Positions 38,753 to 54,549 of a DNA stretch of 64,000 bases are shown here, one piece after another (the first letter of the stretch is position 1; each line of letters begins with the position of its first letter). The stretch is taken from the NCBI GenBank assembly GCA_947650365.1, contig CANTAL010000025.1, forward strand, positions 1,736,001-1,800,000, written 5' to 3'. The position numbers were made by a program, and so were the translations under genes. The notes below the pieces were generated by a model, which saw only the letters and a list, made by a program, of their open reading frames with translations, searched no databases and had not been told where the DNA came from. The stretch is from Chamaelirium japonicum (Eukaryota; Streptophyta; Magnoliopsida; Liliales; Melanthiaceae).

Positions 38753-40931
38753 CGAATGAATAAGAATGGATCGTACGAATGAATTAGAATGGATCGTACA
38801 AAAGAATTAGAATGGATCGTACGAATGAATTAGAATGGATCATACGAATGAATTAGAATGGATCGTGCGAATGAATTTGAAAGGATCGTATGAATGAATT
38901 AGAATGGATCGAACGAATGAATTAGAATGGATACATTCGAGCGAATGAATTAGAATAGATCGTAGGAAAGAATTAGAATGGATCATACGAATGAATTAGA
39001 TTGGATCGAGCGAATGAATTAGAATAGATCGTACGATTTATTCTAATTCATTCGTACGATCCATTCTAATGCATTCGTACGATTCATTCTAATTCATTCG
39101 CACGATCCATTCTAATTCATTCGTATGATCCCTTCTAATTTATTCATACGATCCATTCTAATTCATTCGCACAATCCATTCTAATTCATTCGTACGATCC
39201 ATTCTAATTCATTCGCACGATCCATTCTAATTTATTCCTATGATCCATTCTAATTTATTCGCACGAATGTAACCATTCTAATTCATTTGTACGATCAATT
39301 CTAATTCATTCGTATGAATGAATTAGAATGGATACATTCGAGCGAATGAATTAGAATAGATCGTACGAATGAATTAGAATGGATCATACGAATAAATTAG
39401 AATGGATCGTGCGAATGAATTAGAATGGATCGTACGAATGAATTAGAATGGATCCACCGAATGAGTTAGAATGGATCATACGAATGAATTAGAATGGATC
39501 GTACGAATGAATTAGAATGGATTGTGCGAATGAATTAGAATGGATACATTTTTGGGATGAATAAGAATGGAGCGTACGAATGAATTAGAATGGAGCGTAC
39601 GAATGAACTAGAATGGATACATTCGTAGGAATGAATAAGAATAGATCGTACGAATGGATTAGAATGGTTACATTCGTGCGAATGAATTAGAATAGATCAT
39701 ACGAATGAATTAGAATGGATCGTACGAATGAAATAGAATGGATCGTACGAATGCATTAGAATGGATCGTACGAATGAATTAGAATGGATACATTCGAGCG
39801 AATGAATTAGAATGGATCGTGCGAATGAATTTGAATGGATCGTACGAATGAATTAGAATGGATCGTACAAATGAATTAGAATGGATCGTATAAATGAATT
39901 AGAAAGGTTATATTTGTGAGAATGAATTAGAATGGATCGTACGAATGAATTAGAATAGATCGTACGAATAGATTAGAATGGATCGTTCGAATGGATTGTG
40001 TCGAGCGAATGAATTAGAATAGATCGTAGGAATGAATTAGAATGGATCATACGAATGAATTTGAATGGATCGAGCGAATGAATTAGAATGGATCGTACGA
40101 ATGATTTAGAATGGATCGCACGAACGAATTAGAATGGATCGTACGAACGAATTAGAATGGATCGTACGAACGAATTAGAATGGATCGTGCCAACGAATTA
40201 GAATGGATCGTGCAAATGAATTAGAATGGATCGTGCGAACGAATTAGAATGGATCGTACGAACGAATTAGAATGGATCATACAAACGAATTAGAATGGAA
40301 CGTACGAATGAATTAGAAAGGTTACATTTGTGAGAATGAATTTTAATGGATCGTACGAATGAATTAGAATGGATCGTACGAATGGATTAGAATGGATCGT
40401 ACGTATGAATGGATTAGAATGGATCGTACGAATGGATTAGAATGGATCGTACGAATGGATTTGAATGGATCGTACGAATGAATTAGAATGGATCATACAA
40501 ATGAATTAGAAAGGTTACATTCGTGAGAATGAATTAGAATGGATCGTACGAATGCATTAGAATAGATACATTCGTACGAATGAATTAGAATGGATCGTAT
40601 GAATGAATTAGAATTGATCGTGCGAATGGATTAGAATTGATCGTACGAATGGATTAGAATGGATCGTACGAATGAATTAGAATAGATCGTACAAATGAAT
40701 TAGAAAGGTTACATTTGTGCGAATGAATTAGATTGCACTGTACGAATGAATTTGAATGGATTGTACGAATGAATTAGAATGGATCGTACGAATGAATTAG
40801 AATGGATACATTCATGTGAATGAATTAGAATGGATCGTAGGAATGAATTAGAATGGATCATACGAATGAATTAGAATGGATAGTGCGAATGAATTAGAAT
40901 GGATCATACGAATGAATTAGAATGGATCATA
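38753..40931. repeat. 2.16-kb tandem segmental duplication, copy 2
   Basis: It follows copy 1 head-to-tail. Near 40618 it has one extra 23-bp unit, after which the offset becomes 2179 to the end. Near-identity marks it as the most recent large event visible in the array. Confidence 0.92.
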
Positions 40932-43900
40932 CGAATGAATTAGAATGGATCGTACGAATAAATTAGAATGGATCGTACGAATGAATTAGAATGGATCGTG
41001 CGAATGAATTAGAATGAATCGTACGAATGCATTAGAATGGATCGTGCGAATGAATTAGAATGGATACATTCGTACAAATGAATTAGAATGGATCGTGCGA
41101 ATGAATTAGAATGGATCGTACGAATTAATTAGAATGGATCATATGAATGAATTAGAATAGACCGTACGAATGGATTAGAATGGATCGTACGAATGGATTA
41201 GAACGCATTGTACGAATGAATTAGAATAGATACATTTGTGCGAATGAATTAGATTACATCGTGCGAATGAATTAGAATGGATCGTACGAATGAATTAGAA
41301 TGGATCGTGCGAATGAATTAGAATGGATCATACGAATGAATTAGAATGGATCGTGCGAATGAATTAGAATGGATCGTGCGAATGAATTAGAATGGATCGT
41401 ACGAATGAATTAGAATGGATTGTACGAATAAATTAGAATGGATCGTAGGAAGGAATTAGAATGGATCGTGCAAATGAATTAGAATGGATACATTCGTGTG
41501 AATGAATTAGAATGGATCATAGGAAAGAATTAGACTGGATCGTTTGAATGAATTAGAATGGTTACATTCGTGCGAATGAATTAGAAAGGATTGTACGAAT
41601 GAATTAGAATGGATATATTCGTGCGAATGAATTAGAATGGATCGTACGAATGAATTAGACTGGATCGTACGAATAAATTAGAATGGATACATTCGTGCGA
41701 ATGAATTAGAATGGATAGTACGAATGAATTAGAATAGATCAAACGAATGAATTAGAATAGATTGTGCAAATGAATTAGAATGGATACATTCGTGCGAATG
41801 AATCTGAATGGATTGTATGAATGAATTACAATGGATCGTACGAATGAATTAGAATAGATCGTACGAATGAATTAGAATAGCTCATATGAATGAATTATAA
41901 TGAATCGTACGAATGAATTAGAATGGTTACAATCGTGCGAATGAATTAGAATAGATCGTACGATGAATTAGAATGGATCGTACGAATAAATTAGAATGGA
42001 TCGTGCGAATGAATTAGAATGGATCGTACGAATGAATTAGAATGGATCCACCGAATGAGTTAGAATGGATCATACGAATGAATTAGAATGGATCGTACGA
42101 ATGAATTAGAATGGATTGTGCGAATGAATTAGAATGGATCGTATGAATGAATAAGAATGGATCGTACGATTGAATTAGAAGGGATCGTGCGAATGAATTA
42201 GAATGAATCGTGCGAATGAATTAGAATGAATCGTACGGATGAATTAGAATGGATCGTGCGAATGAATTAGAATGGATCGTGCGAATGAATTAGAATGGAT
42301 ACATTCGTACAAATGAATTAGAATGGATCGTGCGAATGAATTAGAATGGATCGTATGAACGAATTAGAATGGATCGTACGAATGAATTAGAATGGATACA
42401 TTCGAGAGAATTAATTAGAATGGATCGTACGAATGAATTAGAATGGATCATAGGAATGAATTAGAATGGATCGTGCAAATGAATTAGAATGGATACATTC
42501 GTGCGAATGAATTAGAATGGATCGTGTGAATGAATTAGAATGGATCGTACGAATGAATTAGAATGGATACATTTGAGCGAATGAATTAGAATAGATTATG
42601 TGAATGAATTAGAATGGATCGTACGAATGAATTAGAATGGATGGTGCGAATGAATTAGAATCGATCGTACGAATGAATTAGAATAGATCGTACGAATGAA
42701 TTAGATCATACGAATGAATTAGAATGAATCGTACGAATGAATTAAAATGGATACATTCATACGACTGAATTAGAATGGATCGTGCGAATTAATTAGAATG
42801 GATCGTACGAATGAATTTGAATGGATACATTTGTGCGAATGAATCTGAATGGATTGTATGAATGAATTACAATGGATCATATGAATGAATTAGAATGGAT
42901 CGTACGAATGAATTAGAATAGCTCATACGAATGAATTAGAATGAATCGTACGAATGAATTAGAATGGTTACATTCGTGCGAATGAATTAGAATAGATTGT
43001 ACGAATGAATTAGAATGGATCGTACGAATAAATTTAAATGGATCGTGCGAATGAATTAGAATGGATCGTACGAATGAATTAGAATGGATCCACCAAATGA
43101 GTTAGAATGGATCATACAAATGAATCAGAATGGATCGTACAAATGAATTAGAATGGATTGTGCGAATGAATTAGAATGGATCCTATGAATGAATAAGAAT
43201 GGATCGTACGAATGAATTAGAATGGATCGCGCGAATGATTTAGAATGAATTAGAATGGATCGTGCGAATGAATTAAAATGAATCGTACGAATAAATTAGA
43301 ATGGATCGTGCGAATGAATAAGAATGGATCGTACGAATGAATTAGAATGGATCGTCCGATCCATTCTAATTCATTCACACGAATGTATCCATTCTAATTC
43401 ATTCGTACAATTTATTCTTATTTATTCGCACGATCCATTCTAATTCATTCATATGATTCATTCTAATTCATTCCTATGATCTATTCTAGTTCATTCGCTC
43501 GAATGTATCCATTCTAATTCATTCGTACAATCCATTCTAATTCATTCGCACGATCCATTCTAATTCATTCGCACGAATGTATCCATTCTAATTCATTTGC
43601 ACGATCCATTCTAATTCATTCCTATGATCCATTCTAATTCATTCGTACGATCCATTCTAATTCATTCGCTCGAATGTATCCATTCTAATTCATTTGTACG
43701 ATCCATTCTAATTCGTTCATACGATCCATTCTAATTCATTCGCACGATCCATTCTAATTCATTCGCACGATCCATTCTAATTTATTCGTACAATTCATTC
43801 TAATTCATTCGCACGATCCATTCTAATTCATTCGTACGATCCAGTCTTATTCATTCATATGATCCATTCTAATTCATTCGCACAATCCATTCTAATTTAT

Positions 43901-46900
43901 TCGTACGATCCATTCTAATTCATTCGTATGATCCATTCTAACTCATTCGGTGGATCCATTCTAATTCATTCGTACGATTCGTTCTAATTCATTCGCACGA
44001 TCCATTCTAATTTATTCGTACGATCCATTCTAATTCATTCGTACGATCTATTCTAATTCATTCGCACGAATGTAACCATTCTAATTCATTCGTACGATTC
44101 ATTCTAATTCATTCGTATGAGCTATTCTAATCATTCGTACGATCCATTCTAATTCATTCATGCGATCCATTGTAATTTATTCATACAATCTATTCAGATT
44201 CATTCGCACGAATGTATCCATTCTTTTTCATTTGCACGATCCATTCTAATTCATTCGTTCGATCCATTCTAATTCATTCGTACGATCCATTCTAATTCAT
44301 TCGCACGAATGTATCCATTCTAATTTATTCGTACGATCCAGTCTAATTCATTCGTACGATCCATTCTAATTTATTCGCACAAATATATCCATTCTAATTC
44401 ATCCGTACGATCCTTTCTAATTCATTCGCACGAATGTAACCATTCTAATTCATTCGTACGATCCATTCTTATTCATTCATATGATCCATTCTAATTCATT
44501 CGCACAAATGTATCTATTATAATTCATTCGTACAATGCATTCTAATCCATTCGTACGATCCATTCTAATTCATTCTTACAATCTATTCTAATTAATTTGT
44601 ACGATCCATTCTAATTCATTCGAATGATCCATTCTAACTCATTTGGAGGATCCATTCTAATTCATTCGTACGATCCATTCTAATTCATTCGCACGATCTA
44701 TTCTAATTCATTCGCACGATCCATTCTAATTCATTTGCATGTTCCATTCTAATTCATTCGTACGATCTATTCTAATTCATTCGCACGATGCAATCTAATT
44801 CATTCGCACAAATGTATCTATTCTAATTCATTCGTACAATGCGTTCTAATCCATTCGTACGATCCATTCTAATCCATTCGTACGATCCATTCCAATTCAT
44901 TCGCACGAATGTAACCATTCTAATTCATTCATATAATCCATTATAATTCATTCGTATGATCCATTCTAATTCATTCGCCCGATCCATTCTAATTCATTTG
45001 TACGAATGTATCCATTCTAATTCATTCGCACGATCCATTCTAATGCATTCGTACGATCCATTCTAATTCATTCGTATGATCCATTCTAATTTATTCATAA
45101 GATCCATTCAAATTCATTCGCATGATCCATTCTAATTCATTCGTACGATCCATTCTAATTCATTCGTTCGATCAATTCTAATTCATTCGTACGATCCATT
45201 CTAATTCATTCGCACGAATGTATCCATTCTAATGCATTCGTACGATTCATTCTAATTCATTCGCACGATCCATTCTAATTCATTCGTACGATTCATTCTA
45301 ATTCATTCGCACGAATGTAACCTTTCTAATTCATTTGTATGTATCCATTCTAATTCATTCGCACGATCCATTCTAATTCATTTGTACGATCCATTTTAAT
45401 TCATTCGTACGATCCATTCTAATTTATTCGATACATTCGTGCGAATGAATGAGAATGGATCGTAGGAATGAATTAGAATGGATCGTACGAATGGATTAAA
45501 ATGGATACATTCTTACGATCCATTCTAATTCATTCGTACGATCCATTCTAATTCATTCGCACGATCCATTCTAATTTATTCGTATGATCCATTCTAATCC
45601 ATTCGTACGATCCATTCTAATCCATTCGTACGATCCATTCTAATTCATTCGCATGATCCATTCTAATTCATTCGTATGATCCATTCTAATTCATTTGCAC
45701 GATCCATTCAAATTCATTCGCACGATCCATTCTAATTCATTTGTACGATCCATTCTAATTCATTTGTATGATCCATTCTAATTCATTCGCACGAATGTAT
45801 CCCTTCTAATTCATTCGCACGATCCATTCTAATTCATTCGCACGTTCCATTCTAATTCATTCGTTCGATCCATTCTTATTCATTCATACGATTCATTCTA
45901 ATTCATTTGCACGATCCATTCTAATTCATTCTCACAAATGTAACCTTTCTAATTTATTTGTACGATCCATTCTAATTCATTCGCACGATCCATTCTAATC
46001 CATTCGTACGATCCTTTCTAATCCATTCGTACGATTCATTCTAATTCATTCGCACGAATTTAACCATTCTAATTCATTCGTACGATCCATTCTAATTCAT
46101 TCCTACGATCCATTCTAATTCATTCGCACGAATGTATCCATTCTTATTCATTTGCTTGATCCATTCTAATTCATTCATACGATCCATTCTAATTCATTCG
46201 CACGATCCATTCTAATTCATTCGCACGATCCATTCTAATTCATTCGAACGATCCATTCTAATTCATTCGCACGAATGTATCCATTTTAATGCATTCGTAC
46301 GATCCATTGTAATCCATTCGTACGATCCATTCTAATCCATTCTAATTCATTCGTACGATCCATTCTAATTCGTTCATATGATCCATTCTAATTCGTTCGT
46401 ACGATCCATTCTAATTCGTTCGTACGATCCATTCTAATTCATTCGTACGAGCCATTCTAATTTATTCATACGATCCATTCTAATTTATTCGCTCGAATGT
46501 ATCCATTCTAATTTATTCGTTCGATCCATTCTAATTCATTCGTACGATCCATTCAAATTCATTCTCACAAATGTAACCATTCTAATTCATTTGTACGATC
46601 CATTCTAATTCATTCGTACAATCCATTCTTATTTATTCGTACGATCCATTCAAATTCATTCGCATGATCCATTCTAATTCATTCGTACGATCCATTCTAA
46701 TTCATTCTCACGAATGTAACCTGTCTAATTCATTTGTATGATCCATTCTAATTCATTCGCACGATCTATTCTAATTCATTCGCACGATCCATTCTAATTC
46801 ATTCGTCCGATCCATTCTAATTCATTCGCACGAATGTATCCATTCTAATTCATTCGTACGATCCATTCAAATTCATTCGCACGATCCATTCTAATTCATT

Positions 46901-47589
46901 CGTAAGATCCATTCAAATTCATTCGCACGATCCATTCTAATTCATTCGTACGATCCATTCAAATTTATTCGCACGATCCATTCTAATTCATTCGTATGAT
47001 TCATTCTAATTCATTCGTACGATCCATTCTAATTCATTCGCACGAATGTAACCATTCTAATTCATTCGTACGATCCATTCTAATTCATTCCTATGATCCA
47101 TTCTAATTCATTCGCACGAATGTATCCATTCTAATTCATTTGCACGATCCATTCTAATTCATTCCGATGATCCATTCTAATTCATTCGTACGACCATCTA
47201 ATTCATTCGGTCGAATGTATCCATTCTAATTCATTCGTACGATCCATTCTAATTTGTTTATACGATCCATTCTAATTCGTTCGTACGATCCATTCTAATC
47301 CATTCGTACGATCCATTCTAATTCATTCTCACAAATGTAACATTTCTAATTCATTTGGACGATCCATTCTAATTCATTCGTACGATCCATTCTAATCTAT
47401 TCGTACGATCCATTCTAAACCATTCTTACGATCCATTCTATTTCATTCGCACGAATGTAACCATTCTAATTCATTCGTACGATCCATTCTAATTCATTCT
47501 CACAAATGTAACCTTTCTAATTCATTCGTACGATCCATTCCAATCCATTCGTACAATCCACTCTAATTCATTCGCATGAATGTAACCAT

Positions 47590-48850
47590 TCTAATTCATT
47601 CGTACGATCCATTCTAATTCATTCCTACGATCCATTCTAATTCATTCGCACGAATGTATCCATTCTAATTCATTTGCACGATCCATTCTAATTCATTCCT
47701 ATGATCCATTCTAATTCATTCGTAAGATCCATTCTAATTCATTCGCTCGAATGTATCCATTCTAATTCATTTGTACGATTCATTCTAATTCATTCGCACG
47801 ATCCATTCTAATTCATTCGTATGATCCATTCTTATTCATTCATACGATCCATTCTAATTCATTTGTACGAATGAATTAGAATGGATCGTACGAATGGATT
47901 AGAATGGATCGTACGAATGAATTAGAATGGATCATACGAACGAATTAGAATGGATCGTATGAATGAATTAGAATGGATCGTACGAATGAATTAGAATGGA
48001 TACATTCGAGCGAATGAATTAGATGGATCGTACGAATGAATTAGAATGGATCATCGGAATGAATTAGAATGGATCGTGCAAATGAATTAGAATGGATACA
48101 TTCGTGCGAATGAATTATAATGGATCGTAGGAATGAATTAGAATGGATCGTACGAATGAATTTGAATGGTTACATTCGTGCGAATGGATTAGAATGAATC
48201 TTACGAATGGATTAGAATGGATCGTACGAATGAATTAGAATGGATCGTACAAATGAATTAGAAAGGTTACATTTGTGAGAATGAGTTAGAATGGATCGTA
48301 CGAATGGATTAGAATGGATCGTACGAATGGATTAGAATGGATCGTACGAATGAATTAGAATGGACCATACAAATGAATTAGAAAGGTTACATTCGTGAGA
48401 ATGAATTAGAAAGGATCGTACGAATGAATTAGAATGGATCATGCGAATGAATTTGAATGGATCATACGAATGAATTAGAATGGATCGAACGAATGAATTA
48501 GAATGGATACATTCGAGCGAATGAATTAGAATAGATCGTAGGAATGAATTAGAATGGATCATACGAATGAATTAGAATGGATCGTGCGAATGAATTAGAA
48601 TGGATTGTACGAATGAATTAGAATGGATATATTCGTGCGAATGAATTAGAATGGATCGGACGAATGAATTAGAATGGATCGTACGATTCATTCTAATTCA
48701 TTCATACGATCCATTCTAATGCATTCGTACGATTCATTCAAATTCATTCGCACGATCCATTCTAACTCATTCGTATGATCCATTCTAATTTATTTGCACG
48801 AATATACGATCCATTCTAATTTATTCGCTAGAATGTATCCATTCTTATTC
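47590..48850. repeat. Segmental duplication within the satellite, copy C1
   Basis: This corresponds to 59460-60600. Shared features are the forward run ending TTTGTACGAATG, a reverse block of similar length, the switch GGATCGTACGATTCATTC, and the odd TATTTGCACGAATATACG variant (48791 and 60543, offset 11752). Confidence 0.7.
48365..48562 (-). repeat. 198-bp higher-order block, inverted copy
   Basis: The same variant order as at 19111 but on the minus strand, inside reverse block 47868-48683. Confidence 0.75.
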
Positions 48851-51800
48851 ATTTGTACAATCCATTCTAATTAATTCGTACGATCCATTCTAATTCATTC
48901 GTACGATTCATTCTAATTCATTCGTACGATCCATTCTAATTCATTCGTACGATCCATTCTAATTCATTCGCACGAATGTATCCATTCTATTTAATTCGTA
49001 TGATCCATTCTAATTCATTCATACGATCCATTCTAATTCATTCGTATGATCCATTCTAATTCATTCCTACGATCTATTCTAATTCATTCGCTCGAATGTA
49101 TCCATTCTAATTCATTCGTACGATCCATTCTTATTCATTCGTACGATCCATTCTAATTCATTCGTATGATCAATTCTAATTTATTCGCACGATCCATTCT
49201 AATTCATTCTCACGAATGTAACCTTTCTAATTCATTTGTATGATCCATTCTAATTCATTCGTACGATCCATTCTAATCCATTCGTACGATCCATTCTAAT
49301 CCATTCGTACGATCCATTCTAATTTATTCGCACGAATGTAACCATTCTAATTCATTCGTACGATCCATTCTAATTCATTCCTACGAATGAGTTAGAATGG
49401 ATCATACGAATGAATTAGAATGGATCGTACAAATGAATTAGAATGGATCGAACGAATTAATTAGAATGGATGCATTCGAGCGAATGAATTAGAATAGATC
49501 ATAGGAATGAATTAGAATGGATCATACGAATGAATTAGAATGGATTGTACGAATGAATTAGAATGGATACATTCGTGCGAATGAATTAGAATGGATCGGA
49601 CGAATGAATTAGAATGGATCATACGAATGAAGTAGAATGGATCGTGCGAATGAATTAGAATGAATCGTACAAATGCATTAGAATGGATACATTCGTGCGA
49701 ATGAATTAGAAAGGATCGAACGAATGAATTAGAATGGATCGTGCGAATGAATTAGAATGGATTGTACGAATGAATTAGAATGGATCGTGCGAATGAATTA
49801 GAATGGATCGTACGAATGAATTAGAATGGATACATACAAATGAATTAGAAAGGTTACATTCGTGAGAATGAATTAGAATGGATCGTACGAATGAATTAGA
49901 ATGGATACATTCGAGCTAATGAATTAGAATGGATCGTACGAATGAATTAGAATGGATAATAGGAATGAATTAGAATGGATCGTGCAAATGAATTAGAATG
50001 GATCGTACGAATGGATTAGAATGGATCGTACGAATGAATTAGAATGGATCATACAAATGAATTAGAAAGGTTACATTCGTGAGAATGAATTAGAATGGAT
50101 CGTGCGAATGAATTAGATTGGATCGTGCGAATGAATTAGAATGGATCGTACGAACGAATTAGAATGGTTCGTACGAACGAATTAGAATGAATCGTATGAA
50201 CGAATTAGAATGGATCGTACGAATGAATTAGAATTGATACATTCGAGCGAATGAATTAGAATGGATCGTACGAATGAATTAGAATTGATCTTAGGAATGA
50301 ATTAGAATAGATCGTGCAAATGAATTAGAATGGATACATTCGTGCGAATGAATTAGAATGGATCGTACGAATGAATTAGAATGGTTACATTCGTGCGAAT
50401 GAATTAGAATGGATCGTACGAATGAATTAGAATGGATCGTATGAATGAATAAGAATGGATCGTACGAATGAATTAGAATGAATCCTGCGAATGAATTAGA
50501 ATGAATCGTACGAACGCATTAGAATGGATCGTACGAATGAATTAGAATGAATCGTACGATCCATTCTAATTCATTCGTCCGATCCTTTCTAATTCATTCG
50601 CACGAATGTATCCATTCTAATTCATTCGTACAATCCATTTTAATTCATTCGCACGATCCATTCTAATTCATTCGTATGATCCATTCTAATTCATTCCTAC
50701 GATCTATTCTAATTCATTCGTTCGAATGTATCCATTCTAATTCATTCGTTCGATCCATTCTAATTCATTCGTACGATCCATTCTAATTCATTCGTACGAT
50801 CCATTCTAATGTATCCATTCTAATTCATTCGTACGATCCATTCTAATTCATTCATACGATCGATTCTAATTCATTCTCACGAATGTAACCTTTCTAATTC
50901 ATTTGTATGATCCATTCTAATTCATTCGTACGATCCATTCTAATCCATTCATACGATCCATTCTAATGCATTCGTACGATCCATTCTAATTCGTTCTCAC
51001 AAATGTAACCTTTCTAATTCATTTGTACGATCCATTCTAATCCATTCGTACGATCCATTCTAATCCATTCGTACGATCCATTCTAATCCATTCGTACGAT
51101 CCATTCTAATCCATTCGTACGATCCATTCTAATTCATTCCTACGATCCATTCTAATTCATTCGCACGAATGTATCCATTCTAATTTATTTGCACGATCCA
51201 TTCTAATTCATTCCTATGATCCATTCTAATTCATTCGTACGATCCATTCTAATTCATTCGCTCGAATGTATCCATTCTAATTCATTCGTACGATCCATTC
51301 TAATTCATTCGTGCGATCCATTCTAACCATTCGTACGATCCATTCTAATTCATTCGTACAATGCATTCTAATCCATTCGTACGATCCATTCTAATCCATT
51401 CGTACAATCCATTCTAATTCATTTGTACGAATGGATCCATTCTAATTGATTAGTACGATCCATTCTAATTCATTCTTACATTCCATTCAAATTCATTCCC
51501 ACAAGTGTATCCATTCTAATTCATTCGCACAATCCATTCTAATTCATTCATACGATCCATTCTAATTCATTCGTATGATCCATTCTAACTTATTCGGTTG
51601 ATCCATTCTAATTCATTCGTACGATCCATTCTAATTCATTCGCACGATCCATTCTAATTTATTCATACGATCCATTCTAATTCATTCGTACGATCTATTC
51701 TAATTCATTCGCATGATCCATTCTAATTCATTCGTACGATCCATTCTAATTCATTCGTACAATCCATTCAAATTCATTCGTACGATGCAATCTAATTCAT

Positions 51801-54351
51801 TCGCACAAATATATCTATTCTAATTCATTCGTACAATGCGTTCTAATCCATTCGTACGATCCATTCTAATCCATTCGTACGATCCATTCTAATTCATTCG
51901 CACGAATGTAACCATTCTAATTCATTCATATGATCCATTCTAATTCATTCGTACGATCCATTCTAATTCATTCGTCCGATCCATTCTAATTCATTCGCAC
52001 GAATGTATCCATTCTAATTCATTCGTACGATCCATTCTAATTCATTCGTACGATCCATTCTAATTAATTTACACGATCCATTCTAATTCAGTCGTATGAA
52101 TGTATCCATTTTAATTCATTCGTACGATCCATTCTAATTTATTCGTACGATCTAATTCATTCGTACGATCCATTCTAATTCATTCGTACGATCGATTCTA
52201 ATTCATTCGCACGATCCATTCTAATTCATTCGTCTGATCCATTCTAATTCATTCGTATGATCCATTCTAATTTATTTGTTCAAATATATCTATTCTAATT
52301 CATTCGTACGATCCATTCTAATTCATTCGCACGATCCATTCTAATTCATTCGTACGATCCATTCTAACTCATTCGTACGATCCATTCTAATTTATTCGTA
52401 TAATCCATTCTAATTCAGTCGTATGAATGTATCCATTTTAATTCATTCGTACGATCCATTCTAATTCATTCATACGATCTAATTCATTCGTACGGTCCAT
52501 TCTAATTCATTCGTTCGATCGATTCTAATTCATTCACACGATCCATTCTAATTCATTCGTACGATCCATTCTAATTCATTCGTATGATCCATTCTAAATT
52601 ATTCGTTCAAATATATCCATTCTAATTCATTCGTACGATCCATTCTAATTCATTCGCACGATCCATTCTAATTCATTCGTACGATCCATTCTAATTCATT
52701 CATATGATCAATTCTAATTCATTCGCACGATCCATTCTAATTCATTTGTATGATCTATTCTAATTAATTCATACGATCCATTCTAATTCATTCGCACGAA
52801 TGTATCCATTCTAATTCATTCGTACGATCCATTCTAATTCATTCGCACTATCCATTCTAATTCATTCGTACGATCCATTCTAATTCATTCGTACGATCCA
52901 TTCTAATTAATTCGCACAAATATATCCATTCTAATTCATTCGTACGATCTATTCTAATTCAATCGTATAATCCATTCTAATTCATTCGCACAAATGTATA
53001 CATTTTAATTCATTCGTACGATCCATTCTAATTTATTCATACGATCCATTCTAATTCATTCGCACGATCCATTCTAATTCATTCGTACGATCCATTCTAA
53101 TTAATTCGCATTAATATATCTATTATAATTCATTCGTATGATCCATTCTAATTTATTCGCACGATCTATTCTAATTCATTCATACGATCCATTCTAATTC
53201 ATTCGTACGATCCATTCTAATTCATTCGCACGAATGTATCATACGAATGAATTAGAATGGATCATGCGAATGAATTAAAATGGATCGTACAAATGAATTA
53301 GAATGGATCGTGCGAATGAATTAGAATGGATCGTACGAACGAATTAGAATGGATCGTACGAACGAATAAGAATGGATCGTACGAATGAATTAGAATGGAT
53401 ACATTCGAGCGAATGAATTAGAATTGATCGTACGAATGAATTAGAATGGATCATAGGAATGAATTAGAATGGATCATGCAAATGAATTAGAATGGATACA
53501 TTCGTGCGAATGAATTAGAATGGATCATAGGAATGAATTAGAATGGATCGTACGAATGAATTAGAATGGTTACATTCGTGCGAATGAATTAGAATGGATC
53601 GTACGAATGGATTAGAATGGATCGTACGAATGGATTAGAATGGATCGTACGAATGAATTAGAATGGATCGTACGAATGAATTAGAAAGGGTACATTTGTG
53701 AGAATGAATAAGAATGGATCATACGAATGAATTAGAATGGATCGTACGAATGGATTAGAATGGATACATTTGTGAGAATGAATTAGAATGGATCATACGA
53801 ATGAATTAGAATGGATCGTACGAATGGATTAGAATGGATCATACGAATGGATTAGAATGGATCGTACGAATGAATTAGAAAGGTTATATTCGTAAGAATG
53901 AATTAGATTGGATCGTACGAATGAATTAGACTGGATCATGCGAATGAATTTGAATGGATCGTACGAATGAATTAGAATGGATACATTCGAGCGAATGAAT
54001 TAGAATAGATCGTAGGAATGAATTAGAATGGATCATACGAATGAATTAGAATGAATTAGAATGGATCGTAGGAATGAATTAGAATAGATCATAGGAATGA
54101 ATTAGAATGGATCGTACGAATGAATTTGAATGGTTACATTCGTGTGAATGAATTATAATGGATCGTACGATTGGATTAGAATGGATCGTACGAATGGATT
54201 AGAATGGATCGTATGAATGAATTAGAATGGATCGTACAAATGAATTAGAAAGGTTATATTTGTGAGAATGAGTTAGAATGGATCGTACGAATGGATTAGA
54301 ATGGATCGTACGAATGGATTAGAATGGATCGTACGAATGAATTAGAATGGA

Positions 54352-54549
54352 TCATACAAATGAATTAGAAAGGTTACATTCGTGAGAATGAATTAGAATG
54401 GATCGTACGAATGAATTAGAATGGATCATGCGAATGAATTTGATTGGATCGTACGAATGAATTAGAATGGATCGAACGAATGAATTAGAATGGATACATT
54501 CGAGCGAAAGAATTAGAATAGACCATAGGAATGAATTAGAATGGATCAT
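54352..54549 (-). repeat. 198-bp higher-order block, second inverted copy
   Basis: It lies 5.99 kb right of the inverted copy at 48365. The following reverse-to-forward switches (48684 and 54670) have the same spacing, so a larger segment was duplicated. Confidence 0.75.
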
